In this document: in pieces, positions 1-4,674 of the stretch
How positions within the stretch are numbered: position 1 is the stretch's first letter
Layout of the letters: each line of letters begins with the position of its first letter
NCBI GenBank assembly: GCA_020723785.1
Contig: DYIH01000015.1
Coordinates: 4,989 to 10,594, forward strand
Direction: 5' to 3'
DNA: 5,606 bases
DNA from: Thermaerobacter marianensis
GTDB lineage: Bacteria > Bacillota > Sulfobacillia > DYIH01
The notes under the pieces: model-generated
The model's database searches: none
Told to the model about the DNA's origin: nothing
Seen by the model: the letters and a program-made list of their open reading frames with translations, nothing else
Translations under genes and position numbers: made by a program

Positions 1-363
1 GGAAACCCGGCCGGAAGGGTGTCGGAACCCCGCCAGCAACTGGAGATGGCCGTACAGGACCCTGCCCCGCACACTCACCCGGCGATCCACCAAAAGGCCG
101 GCGGGGATGGTGACGACCTCGTTCGCGGATGCCCCGCCCTTGCCAGGGCCGCTGGGTAACCAACCGGTTGCGGCCAACACTTTCAGCGCCTTCATTACCG
201 TGATCCGAGAAAGCCCGGTGCGTCGCGCCAAGCTGCCGACGCGAAACCCACCGGGCGCATCCAGGCGGAGCACCATCCAGATCAATTGCGCTGCCGGCGA
301 CAGAGCAGCATCCCACAACAGGGCCGCCGGAACCCGAATCGTGGGGTTGGGTGGCTTGAGCAT
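1..363 (-). CDS. Tandem winged-helix DNA-binding protein (partial, C-terminus beyond left edge)
   Basis: An uninterrupted reading frame of 121 codons starts at ATG (363-361) and leaves the window at base 1 without a stop. The start is well supported: GGGAGG lies 7 nt upstream (376-371) and a TATAAT box lies at 407-402. The protein begins MLKPPNPTIRVPAALLWD. Residues 36-69 look like a helix-turn-helix: FRVGSLARRTGLSRITVMKA reads as the two helices, followed by a third helix ending ATGWL and a GPGKGGAS wing. Residues 84-121 (VTIPAGLLVDRRVSV...) repeat the pattern of residues 9-43, so a second winged helix probably begins just before the edge. I infer a DNA-binding regulator or a replication-initiator-like protein acting in the cytoplasm; the exact family cannot be named. 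Its codon use (TTG, CAA, ATC, TCT mixed in) is less extreme in GC than leuB, which may hint at acquisition. Confidence 0.8.
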   Translation of the reverse strand, partial: MLKPPNPTIRVPAALLWDAALSPAAQLIWMVLRLDAPGGFRVGSLARRTGLSRITVMKALKVLAATGWLPSGPGKGGASANEVVTIPAGLLVDRRVSVRGRVLYGHLQLLAGFRHPSGRVS

Positions 364-370
364 GTCCCAA

Positions 371-376
371 CCTCCC
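371..376 (-). promoter_or_regulatory. Ribosome binding site of the left-edge wHTH gene
   Basis: Reading the minus strand, GGGAGG is followed by 7 nt (TTGGGAC) and then ATG. This near-ideal Shine-Dalgarno spacing fixes the start at 363 and is a main argument that the frame is a real gene. Confidence 0.75.
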
Positions 377-401
377 GAGTTACGTGATACCATCTTATGG
401 A

Positions 402-431
402 ATTATACTGTGTTCAGGTATTTTTTAACAG
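402..431 (-). promoter_or_regulatory. Probable sigma-A-type promoter of the wHTH gene
   Basis: A perfect TATAAT is read on the minus strand at 407-402, about 39 nt before the start codon, in an AT-rich pocket (390-460) of an otherwise GC-rich window. No good -35 hexamer sits at the right distance: the options at 425-431 (TGTTAA, GTTAAA, CTGTTA) match the consensus at only two or three positions. The promoter may therefore be weak or activator-dependent. Transcription would begin near 395, giving a leader of about 32 nt. Confidence 0.5.
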
Positions 432-470
432 GGAGCAGGGTCATGCATTGTTAAATTTTTACCCGAACTC

Positions 471-485
471 ACCCCCAAAGGGGGT
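471..485. repeat. Short perfect hairpin ACCCCC-AAA-GGGGGT
   Basis: A 6-bp perfect GC-rich stem with an AAA loop sits just inside copy 1 of the 19-bp repeat. It is not followed by a T tract on either strand (TCGATGGG to the right, GAGTTCGG to the left on the minus strand), so it is not a textbook terminator. It may be part of the same secondary-structure element as the surrounding repeats. Confidence 0.5.
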
Positions 486-539
486 CGATGGGTACGAATC
501 GGTGGAATGGAAAGAGGTCTGAGGGGGATTGGCGGGCCG

Positions 540-595
540 TTCGGGTAAAAATTGAACCATCGGGGAAGCCGTCCGGTGTTCAAAAATTACCCGAA
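540..595 (-). terminator. Intrinsic terminator of the DUF2294-like gene
   Basis: On the minus strand, GAACACCGG (581-573) pairs imperfectly with CCGATGGTTC (563-554) around a 9-nt loop, and the stem is followed by AATTTTT (553-547). This fits an intrinsic terminator whose stem overlaps the TGA stop at 582-580. Outer arms TTCGGGTAA/TTACCCGAA can extend the stem after three mismatched U-U pairs. The same structure read from the plus strand also ends in AAAAATT, so it is less suited to terminating in that direction. Confidence 0.5.
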
Positions 596-1539
596 GTCCA
601 ACCGGCCACGGCGAGCCGCCCGTCATCCCCCACGAACACCACCCCGCTCCGCGCCAACCCCATCGCGGCGCGCAGGTCGGCGGCCAGCCCTTCGCGCCGT
701 TCCCGGTGTTCCCGGAGCCGCTCCAGCCCGTCCCATTCGCCACCGGGATCGGCGCCCAAACGGGGGTCGCCGGTCAGGCTCGGTCCCCATCCCCAGACGA
801 TCTCCGGGCCGGACCGGAAGGACCACCGGCCCGCGTCGGCCCGGCGTCCGATGGCTGCCGCCACCGCCTCCGCACCGGCTCCACCGAACCCGCCCGCCGC
901 GCCGCCGAGGCCGCCGGCTCCACCGAACCCGCCCGCCGCACCGCCGGGGCTGCCGGCTCCACCGGACCCTCCCGCCCCGACGCCGGCGCCGCCGGTTCCG
1001 CCGGGGCCGCCGGCGCCGGATGGGGCGCACCGTCCCACCCCGCCGTCGCCGCGCAATGAGGCGGAGTGCGCCGATCCGTTCTCCACGGGATCACGGAACA
1101 GGGCGCCGCCGACGATGGCGCCGGAGCCCTCGTCGAAGTCGATGAACAGGCACTCCAGCCGGTTCCCCAGCGCCCGCTCGGCCAGCCGGCCCAGGGTCTC
1201 CCGGCAGCGGGCGGCCAGGAGGCGGTTGTTGTATTCGATGAGCACACGCCCCGCCGGACGCGCCGCCAGTTCGCCGAGGACCGCCGAACCGGACAGCGGC
1301 GTGGCGTAGAGAAGCAGGCGTCCGGCGGCCCGGCAGCGAACCGCGCCGCGGGGACCATAGCCGTAGAACTCCTTGGCGATCTGGCCGGCGACGTTCTTGA
1401 CCGTCACCTCCAGGGGGGCCCGCCGAGCCCACGCCAGCGCGTTGTCGAACCAGCCCGGCCGGTCCGCCGGCCCTCCATCCACAGGCCTCACCCCTCCCGG
1501 CCCGTCCCCATGGGACATCCGCCCGGGCGGCTTCAACAT
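580..1539 (-). CDS. DUF2294/MpsC-like protein with glycine-rich repeat linker and unknown C-terminal domain
   Basis: 319 residues from ATG 1539 to TGA 580. Residues 47-147 form a compact alpha/beta region: VKNVAGQIAKEFYGYGPRG, then GRLLLYATPLSG, GRVLIEYNNRLLAARC and LECLFIDFDEGSGAIVGG. The G-[KR]-G-P-like turn, the central R-rich helix and the late DFD-x-x-[ST]-G strand recall DUF2294 (now called the MpsC family, tied in some bacteria to a Na+-translocating membrane-potential system). That match is from memory, so the family call is tentative. Residues 172-222 are almost only Gly, Ala, Ser and Pro, with a 13-residue period. Residues 223-319 (WSFRSGPEIVWGWG... GVVFVGDDGRLAVAGW) look folded but are unfamiliar. 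No signal peptide or membrane segment is seen, so the protein is probably cytoplasmic. The start is uncertain: GGGG stands 7 nt before ATG 1539, and an internal ATG (residue 8) is also possible. It is divergent from leuB. Confidence 0.62.
   Translation of the reverse strand: MLKPPGRMSHGDGPGGVRPVDGGPADRPGWFDNALAWARRAPLEVTVKNVAGQIAKEFYGYGPRGAVRCRAAGRLLLYATPLSGSAVLGELAARPAGRVLIEYNNRLLAARCRETLGRLAERALGNRLECLFIDFDEGSGAIVGGALFRDPVENGSAHSASLRGDGGVGRCAPSGAGGPGGTGGAGVGAGGSGGAGSPGGAAGGFGGAGGLGGAAGGFGGAGAEAVAAAIGRRADAGRWSFRSGPEIVWGWGPSLTGDPRLGADPGGEWDGLERLREHRERREGLAADLRAAMGLARSGVVFVGDDGRLAVAGWTSGNF
875..991. repeat. 39-bp tandem repeat, three copies, coding
   Basis: Three units lie at 875-913, 914-952 and 953-991, each opening with CCGGCTCCACCG. 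Units 1 and 2 agree at 36 of 39 positions, units 2 and 3 at about 32. On the minus strand each unit encodes 13 residues of the type GGAAGGFGGAGGL inside the gene at 580-1539. Being a multiple of three, copy-number change would leave the frame intact. Confidence 0.85.
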
Positions 1540-1576
1540 CCTTCATCCCCACGCCGCCGCCCGCGGGTTGATATGC

Positions 1577-1605
1577 GGTATAATCGTTCTTGTACGCCAC
1601 GACAA
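1577..1605 (-). promoter_or_regulatory. Probable promoter of the DUF2294-like gene
   Basis: On the minus strand, TTGTCG (1605-1600; four of six consensus bases) is separated by exactly 17 nt from TATACC (1582-1577; four of six). Transcription would start near 1570, giving a leader of about 31 nt to ATG 1539. The -10 shares bases with the -10 proposed for leuB on the other strand. Confidence 0.45.
1579..1584 (+). promoter_or_regulatory. Probable -10 box of the leuB promoter
   Basis: A perfect TATAAT lies 36 nt before the leuB start codon, in a short AT-rich spot. The expected -35 position (around 1556-1561) is GC-only and does not resemble TTGACA, and there is no TGn extended -10, so an activator or another sigma factor may be needed. 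The leader would be about 30 nt, too short for a leucine attenuator or T-box riboswitch, and none is seen. Confidence 0.45.
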
Positions 1606-1606
1606 C

Positions 1607-1612
1607 GGAGGT
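1607..1612 (+). promoter_or_regulatory. Ribosome binding site of leuB
   Basis: GGAGGT is followed by 8 nt and then TTG at 1621. It decides the start: the open frame continues upstream to 1066, but the LeuB N-terminus (KILLLPGDGVGPEV) begins exactly at this TTG. Confidence 0.85.
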
Positions 1613-1620
1613 ATTCCACC

Positions 1621-2736
1621 TTGAAGATCCTGCTCCTGCCCGGCGACGGCGTCGGTCCCGAAGTGGTCGCCGAGGCCCGCAAGGTCATGGAAACGGTCAG
1701 TGACCATCTTCGCGACCGCGGCGAGGCGGGCCTCGCATTCGAGGAGGCCCTCATCGGCGGCGCGGCCATCGACGCCACGGGCGCGCCCCTGCCCGACGAG
1801 ACCTTGGCCCGCTGCCGCCAGGCTGACGCGGTTCTCCTGGGTGCCGTCGGCGGCCCCAAGTGGGACGGGCTCGAGGGGCGCCTGCGCCCCGAGGCCGGGC
1901 TGCTTGGCCTGCGCAAGGGCCTGGGCCTGTTCGCCAACCTGCGCCCCGTCGCCCTGCGCCCCGGCCTGGAGGCGGCCTGCCCCATCCGGGCCGACATCGC
2001 CGCCTCCGGCGTGGACCTGGTCATCTTCCGCGAACTGACGGGCGGCCTCTACTTCGGCCCCCGCAACCGCGAGACCCTCGGCCCCGGCGAGGAGAGGGCC
2101 TACGACACGATGGTCTACACCTCCGGCGAGGTGCGGCGCATCGCCCGCCTGGCATTCCAGGCCGCCCGCGGCCGCCGCAGGAAGATCACCTCGGTGGACA
2201 AGGCCAACGTGCTGGAGAGTTCGCGCCTTTGGCGCCAGGTGGTCAGCGAGGTGGCCCGGGAATACCCCGACGTGGCCCTGGACCACCAACTCGTCGACTC
2301 GACGGCCATGCGGCTGGTCTTCAAGCCGTCGGACTACGACGTGATCCTGACCGAGAACATGTTCGGCGACATCCTGAGCGACCTTGCGGCCGCCCTGGCC
2401 GGGTCCATGGGCCTGCTGCCCTCGGCCAGCCTGGGCGACCCCGGCCCGGGCCTGTACGAGCCGATCCACGGCTCGGCCCCGGACATCGCCGGCCAGGGCG
2501 TCGCCAACCCGCTGGCGACGATCCTATCGGTGGGTATGATGTTCCGCTACAGCATGCACCGGCCCGACCTGGGCGACGCCGTCGAGGAGGCCGTCCGCCG
2601 CGCCCTGGCCGCCGGCTACCGCACCCGCGACATTTGGCAGGAGGGCGCCAAGCTCGTCAGCACCGCCGGGATGGGCGACGCCGTGCGGCGGGAACTGGCG
2701 GGAGTCCTCGCCCAACAGCCGGCGTTTCAGACGTAA
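1621..2736 (+). CDS. leuB: 3-isopropylmalate dehydrogenase
   Basis: LeuB oxidatively decarboxylates 3-isopropylmalate to 2-ketoisocaproate with NAD+, the third dedicated step of leucine synthesis, in the cytoplasm as a homodimer. The protein has 371 residues, a normal length, starting at TTG behind GGAGGT. Family motifs run in order: LLPGDGVGPEV (5-15), RELTGGLYFGPR (137-148, substrate loop), SVDKANVL with catalytic K194, LVDSTAM with metal ligand D226, NMFGDILSD (246-254) with metal ligands D250 and D254, GLLPSAS, and PIHGSAPDIAG (281-291), whose H283 and D288 lie in the NAD+ adenosine pocket. These match the Thermus enzyme residues K185, D217, D241 and D245 with a constant offset of nine. 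D288 indicates NAD+ rather than NADP+. No leuA, leuC or leuD is adjacent in the window, so the gene appears monocistronic. Tartrate or homoisocitrate dehydrogenase relatives are less likely given the RELTGGLYFG and SAPDIAG signatures. Confidence 0.97.
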   Translation: MKILLLPGDGVGPEVVAEARKVMETVSDHLRDRGEAGLAFEEALIGGAAIDATGAPLPDETLARCRQADAVLLGAVGGPKWDGLEGRLRPEAGLLGLRKGLGLFANLRPVALRPGLEAACPIRADIAASGVDLVIFRELTGGLYFGPRNRETLGPGEERAYDTMVYTSGEVRRIARLAFQAARGRRRKITSVDKANVLESSRLWRQVVSEVAREYPDVALDHQLVDSTAMRLVFKPSDYDVILTENMFGDILSDLAAALAGSMGLLPSASLGDPGPGLYEPIHGSAPDIAGQGVANPLATILSVGMMFRYSMHRPDLGDAVEEAVRRALAAGYRTRDIWQEGAKLVSTAGMGDAVRRELAGVLAQQPAFQT

Positions 2737-2772
2737 CACCCAAGGATAACCACGAAGGCCCCATGACATAGC

Positions 2773-2810
2773 GGAGCCGGAGGGGGTGCTCCGCAACCCC
2801 CTCCGGCTCC
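2773..2810. terminator. Bidirectional terminator-like hairpin between leuB and hsp20
   Basis: A perfect 15-bp stem (2773-2787 with 2796-2810) closes an 8-nt loop (GCTCCGCA). It lies 36 bp past the leuB stop and 57 bp past the hsp20 stop, between convergent genes, which fits a shared terminator. There is no T tract directly after the stem on either strand (ATATGCCG on plus, GCTATGTC on minus), so termination may be weak, Rho-assisted, or the hairpin may mainly protect 3' ends. Confidence 0.55.
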
Positions 2811-2867
2811 ATATGCCGTCGGTTCCCTTTTCCGCTCCGCGCCCGCCAGAGCCGCACCCGCCGCGGG

Positions 2868-3305
2868 CTACGCCCGCTTGATCTCAACCTGGTGCCCTTG
2901 CCCCCCGTTGGCCCGCGCGCAGGGAACGCGCACCTCCAGGATCCCGTTCCTGAAGGTCGCCTGGGCATCCTCGGGGATCACCTGTACCGGCAGGGTCAGT
3001 TCCCGCTGGAAACTGGCCACGCGGCGTTCCTTGTAGAACAGGCCCTTCCGTTCCTCCGCTTTTTCCGCCTTGGCCTCCCCCTTGATGACGATGCTCTCCG
3101 GATATACGCGCACGTCCATGTCCTCGGGGGCGAACCCCGGTACGTCGGCCTTGATCACCAGGTCGTTTCCCTCGTAGTATCCGTCGACGGCCGGCTGGAA
3201 CTCCCCGCCCATCAAGGCGGGCAGCGTCTGGTTCTCCAGCAGGCGGGCCATCTCGTCCCGCAACCTGGCGAACTCCTCCATCGGGCTCCAGCGTTTGAAG
3301 ACCAT
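2868..3305 (-). CDS. Small heat-shock protein, Hsp20/alpha-crystallin family
   Basis: An ATP-independent holdase that binds unfolding proteins in the cytoplasm, usually as a large oligomer, and passes them to DnaK or ClpB. The 145-residue length is typical. The N-terminal arm is residues 1-35 (MVFKRWSPMEEFARLRDEMA...). The alpha-crystallin domain covers about 36-128: FQPAVDGYYEGNDLVIKADV, then PGFAPEDMDVRV, ESIVIKGEAKAEKAEERKG (dimer-exchange loop region) and the signature ATFRNGILEVRVP, with the A-x-x-x-N-G-I-L motif at 116-123. The C-terminal tail contains VEI (140-142), a variant of the I-x-I motif that docks into neighbouring subunits. The start at ATG 3305 is preceded by AAGGGGG about 8 nt upstream. 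The same frame stays open to 3728, but that upstream sequence is unlike Hsp20. The gene is divergent from the oxidoreductase and convergent with leuB. No CIRCE element (HrcA site) is seen upstream. Confidence 0.96.
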   Translation of the reverse strand: MVFKRWSPMEEFARLRDEMARLLENQTLPALMGGEFQPAVDGYYEGNDLVIKADVPGFAPEDMDVRVYPESIVIKGEAKAEKAEERKGLFYKERRVASFQRELTLPVQVIPEDAQATFRNGILEVRVPCARANGGQGHQVEIKRA

Positions 3306-3392
3306 CCCCCACACCCCCTTCGTGTTTTTTTCACCACTCCATCGCACCCGTAGGCGACCGGCGGGTACGGCTCGTCCAAGTTCTCCCCTATC

Positions 3393-3422
3393 ATTGCACC
3401 ACCGGTTGGATGGGCGAGGCAA
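3393..3422 (-). promoter_or_regulatory. Possible hsp20 promoter
   Basis: On the minus strand, TTGCCT (3422-3417) and TGCAAT (3398-3393) are 18 nt apart, each matching four of six sigma-A consensus bases, with a TGG just before the -10 that would make it extended. The resulting leader of about 80 nt contains the 3343-3369 hairpin. Evidence is only positional and consensus-based. Confidence 0.3.
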
Positions 3423-3526
3423 TGACTCGTCGGGGTCAAATGGCGGGCCAGCCCGTTGGGGCCATGCGCCACGGGCCGGGCCACGCCATCGGTGCCATGG
3501 TCCGGCCCCGGCTTGCGAACTCCGCC

Positions 3527-3555
3527 TTGGTTCCCGCCGGGGTAAACGGTAAAAT
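3527..3555 (+). promoter_or_regulatory. Probable promoter of the MDR oxidoreductase gene
   Basis: TTGGTT (3527-3532) and TAAAAT (3550-3555, five of six consensus bases) are separated by exactly 17 nt. Transcription would start near 3562, only about 12 nt before the ATG at 3574. The short leader still includes a weak GGTGAT ribosome binding site at 3563-3568. Confidence 0.5.
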
Positions 3556-3573
3556 GGTGCCGGGTGATGGGCA

Positions 3574-4647
3574 ATGAAGGCCGTGGTCATGACTGCGACG
3601 GGCGGCCCGCAGACGCTCGCCGTCCAGGATATCCCCACCCCCGGGATCCGGCGGGACACCGACATGCTTGTACGGCTGATGGCCGCCGGCGTCAACCCGG
3701 TGGACACCAAGCTCCGGCAGCGGGGCACACTCTACCCCGACCGGTCGCCGACCGTCCTGGGCTGCGACGGCGCCGGCGTCGTGGAGGCGGTGGGGCCGCG
3801 GGTCACCCGCTTCCGGCCCGGCGACGCCGTGTACTTCTGCTGGGGTGGCATCGGCGGCCCCGAGGGGAACTATGCCGAATACGCCGTCGTCGACGAGGCC
3901 GTCGCCGCCCCCAAACCCGCGCGCCTCTCGTTCGTCGAGGCTGCGGCGGCGCCCCTGGTGCTGATCACCGCTTGGGAATCCCTCCACCACCGGGCCCACC
4001 TGCGGCAGGGCGATGCGGTCCTCATCCACGGCGGCGCCGGCGGTGTCGGACACGTGGCGGTGCAGTTCGCCGCTCTGGCGGGCGCCCGGGTGGCGGCGAC
4101 CGTCTCCAGTGAGGAGAAAGCCGGTTTCGCGCGGTCGCTGGGGGCCGAGCGGGCCATCCGCTACGATCGGGAGGACTGGGTCGCGGCGGCCCTGGACTGG
4201 ACCGGCGGCCGGGGCGTCGACGTGCTCCTGGACACGGTGGGCGGCGAGACCTTCGCCCGCTCCTGCGGCGCCGTCCGCTACGGCGGCGACCTGGTCACCA
4301 TCCTGCAACCCCCGCCGGATATGAACTGGGCCGTCTGCCGCCAGCGCAACCTGCGCATCAGCCTGGAGTGGATGCTGGCCCCGATGCGCTACGGCTTGGT
4401 GGATGCCCTACGCGAACAGGCGGCCATCCTGGAGCGCTGCGCCCGTTTGTTCGACGAGGGACGGTTGCGGGTGCACGTGGCGGCGACGTTCCCGCTGGCG
4501 GAGGCCGCGCGGGCCCACGCCATGCTGGAGGCGGGCGGGATGACGGGGAAGATCGTGCTGACGGCTCTTTCACCGCTTGAGATGTCCGCACCAAGGTTTT
4601 CGGCCAGTGAAGTACTTCACCCCCCATGGTCCATAGGCGATGGATGA
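3574..4647 (+). CDS. Zinc-free MDR-family NAD(P)H:quinone oxidoreductase-like enzyme
   Basis: A medium-chain dehydrogenase/reductase that should reduce quinones or activated C=C bonds with NAD(P)H; the substrate cannot be told from sequence. The N-terminal GroES-like catalytic domain spans about 1-125 (MKAVVMTATGGPQ, AAGVNPVDTKLRQRG, VLGCDGAGVVEAVG, F-x-GDAVYF). The place of the catalytic zinc cysteine is occupied by AAGVNPVD, and there is no four-cysteine structural zinc loop, so the enzyme belongs with the zeta-crystallin/QOR side of the family. The Rossmann fold spans about 145-265 with the GGAGGVG nucleotide loop at 153-159. The C-terminal segment returns to the catalytic domain and ends in the usual MTGKIVLTAL near 332. 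Residues 333-357 are extra and use rare codons (TCA, AGG, AGT, GTA, ATA, GGA) not favoured in the body, so an original stop may have been lost or bypassed by a frameshift. The gene is monocistronic, divergent from hsp20, with 26 bp to the convergent antiporter gene. Confidence 0.94.
   Translation: MKAVVMTATGGPQTLAVQDIPTPGIRRDTDMLVRLMAAGVNPVDTKLRQRGTLYPDRSPTVLGCDGAGVVEAVGPRVTRFRPGDAVYFCWGGIGGPEGNYAEYAVVDEAVAAPKPARLSFVEAAAAPLVLITAWESLHHRAHLRQGDAVLIHGGAGGVGHVAVQFAALAGARVAATVSSEEKAGFARSLGAERAIRYDREDWVAAALDWTGGRGVDVLLDTVGGETFARSCGAVRYGGDLVTILQPPPDMNWAVCRQRNLRISLEWMLAPMRYGLVDALREQAAILERCARLFDEGRLRVHVAATFPLAEAARAHAMLEAGGMTGKIVLTALSPLEMSAPRFSASEVLHPPWSIGDG
4607..4620. repeat. Perfect 14-bp palindrome in the MDR gene tail
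   Basis: GTGAAGTACTTCAC is a perfect palindrome within the atypical C-terminal extension of the oxidoreductase gene, in a locally lower-GC stretch. It could be a protein-binding site or part of the transcript 3' end structure; it carries no loop, so as RNA it would form only a short hairpin. Confidence 0.6.
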
Positions 4648-4653
4648 CGGATC

Positions 4654-4674
4654 CCTGCCGGCAGGCATTCTTTT
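4654..4674 (+). terminator. Weak terminator-like palindrome after the MDR gene
   Basis: The perfect palindrome CCTGCCGGCAGG (4654-4665) lies 6 nt past the stop codon and is followed by CATTCTTTT, a partial T tract. As RNA the stem would be only about 4 bp around a CCGG loop, so terminator strength is doubtful. The stop codon of the convergent antiporter gene begins right after it. Confidence 0.35.

Larger units (their letters stand above)
450..596. repeat. Cluster of three related 19-bp inverted repeats
   Basis: Three 19-mers share a core. Copy 1 (450-468, plus) reads GTTAAATTTTTACCCGAAC. Copy 2 (539-557) is inverted; its complement reads GTTCAATTTTTACCCGAAC, 18 of 19 identical to copy 1, including a 15-bp perfect match (454-468 with 539-553). 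Copy 3 (578-596, plus) reads GTTCAAAAATTACCCGAAG, 15 of 19 identical to copy 2. Copies 1 and 2 flank 70 bp, a layout like a short MITE or a pair of regulator sites; copies 2 and 3 flank 20 bp and form a near-palindrome. Copy 3 encodes the last codons of the gene ending at 580. No transposase is nearby and no target-site duplication is obvious. Confidence 0.7.
3306..3573. other. Divergent intergenic control region (hsp20 / MDR oxidoreductase)
   Basis: This 268-bp gap holds the putative promoters of both flanking genes and a hairpin in the hsp20 leader: CGCACCCG (3343-3350) and CGGGTACG (3362-3369) form an 8-bp stem with one G-U pair and an 11-nt loop. A further imperfect GC stem lies near 3449-3475 (GCCCGTTGG / CCACGGGC). 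A run of seven T at 3325-3331 becomes A7 in the hsp20 leader. A short minus-strand frame starting at ATG 3394 (MIGENLDEPYPPVAYG...) overlaps the start of hsp20, but I cannot confirm it as a gene. Confidence 0.6.

Noticed and set aside
107..454. Plus-strand frame of 115 codons at the left end
   Set aside because: It is antisense to the wHTH frame, which has a ribosome site, a -10 box and a recognisable helix-turn-helix; the plus frame has no motif or ribosome site.
488..1309. Long proline/arginine-rich plus-strand frame of 273 codons (and a 197-codon companion)
   Set aside because: Proline runs are the antisense image of the Gly-rich segment of the minus gene; no domain and no credible start.
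363..1539. Both minus-strand proteins start with MLKPP, suggesting paralogy
   Set aside because: Similarity stops after five residues and the DNA around the starts differs, so it is most likely coincidence.
1066..1620. Upstream extension of the leuB frame to ATG 1066
   Set aside because: It would add 185 low-complexity residues antisense to another gene; the LeuB N-terminus and GGAGGT place the start at TTG 1621.
1543..2469. Minus-strand frame of 308 codons inside leuB
   Set aside because: A GC-rich antisense shadow of leuB; composition is Gly/Gln/His-rich with no recognisable motif.
2841..2868. GCCCGC/GCGGGC stem at the hsp20 stop codon as its terminator
   Set aside because: Only a 6-bp stem with a 16-nt loop and no T tract; the 15-bp hairpin further on is the better candidate.
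3306..3728. Upstream extension of the hsp20 frame
   Set aside because: The extra sequence overlaps the divergent oxidoreductase gene, lacks Hsp20 similarity, and a ribosome site precedes ATG 3305.
3436..4308. Minus-strand frame of 290 codons antisense to the oxidoreductase
   Set aside because: The plus strand encodes a clear MDR enzyme with a Rossmann motif; the antisense frame has no family features.
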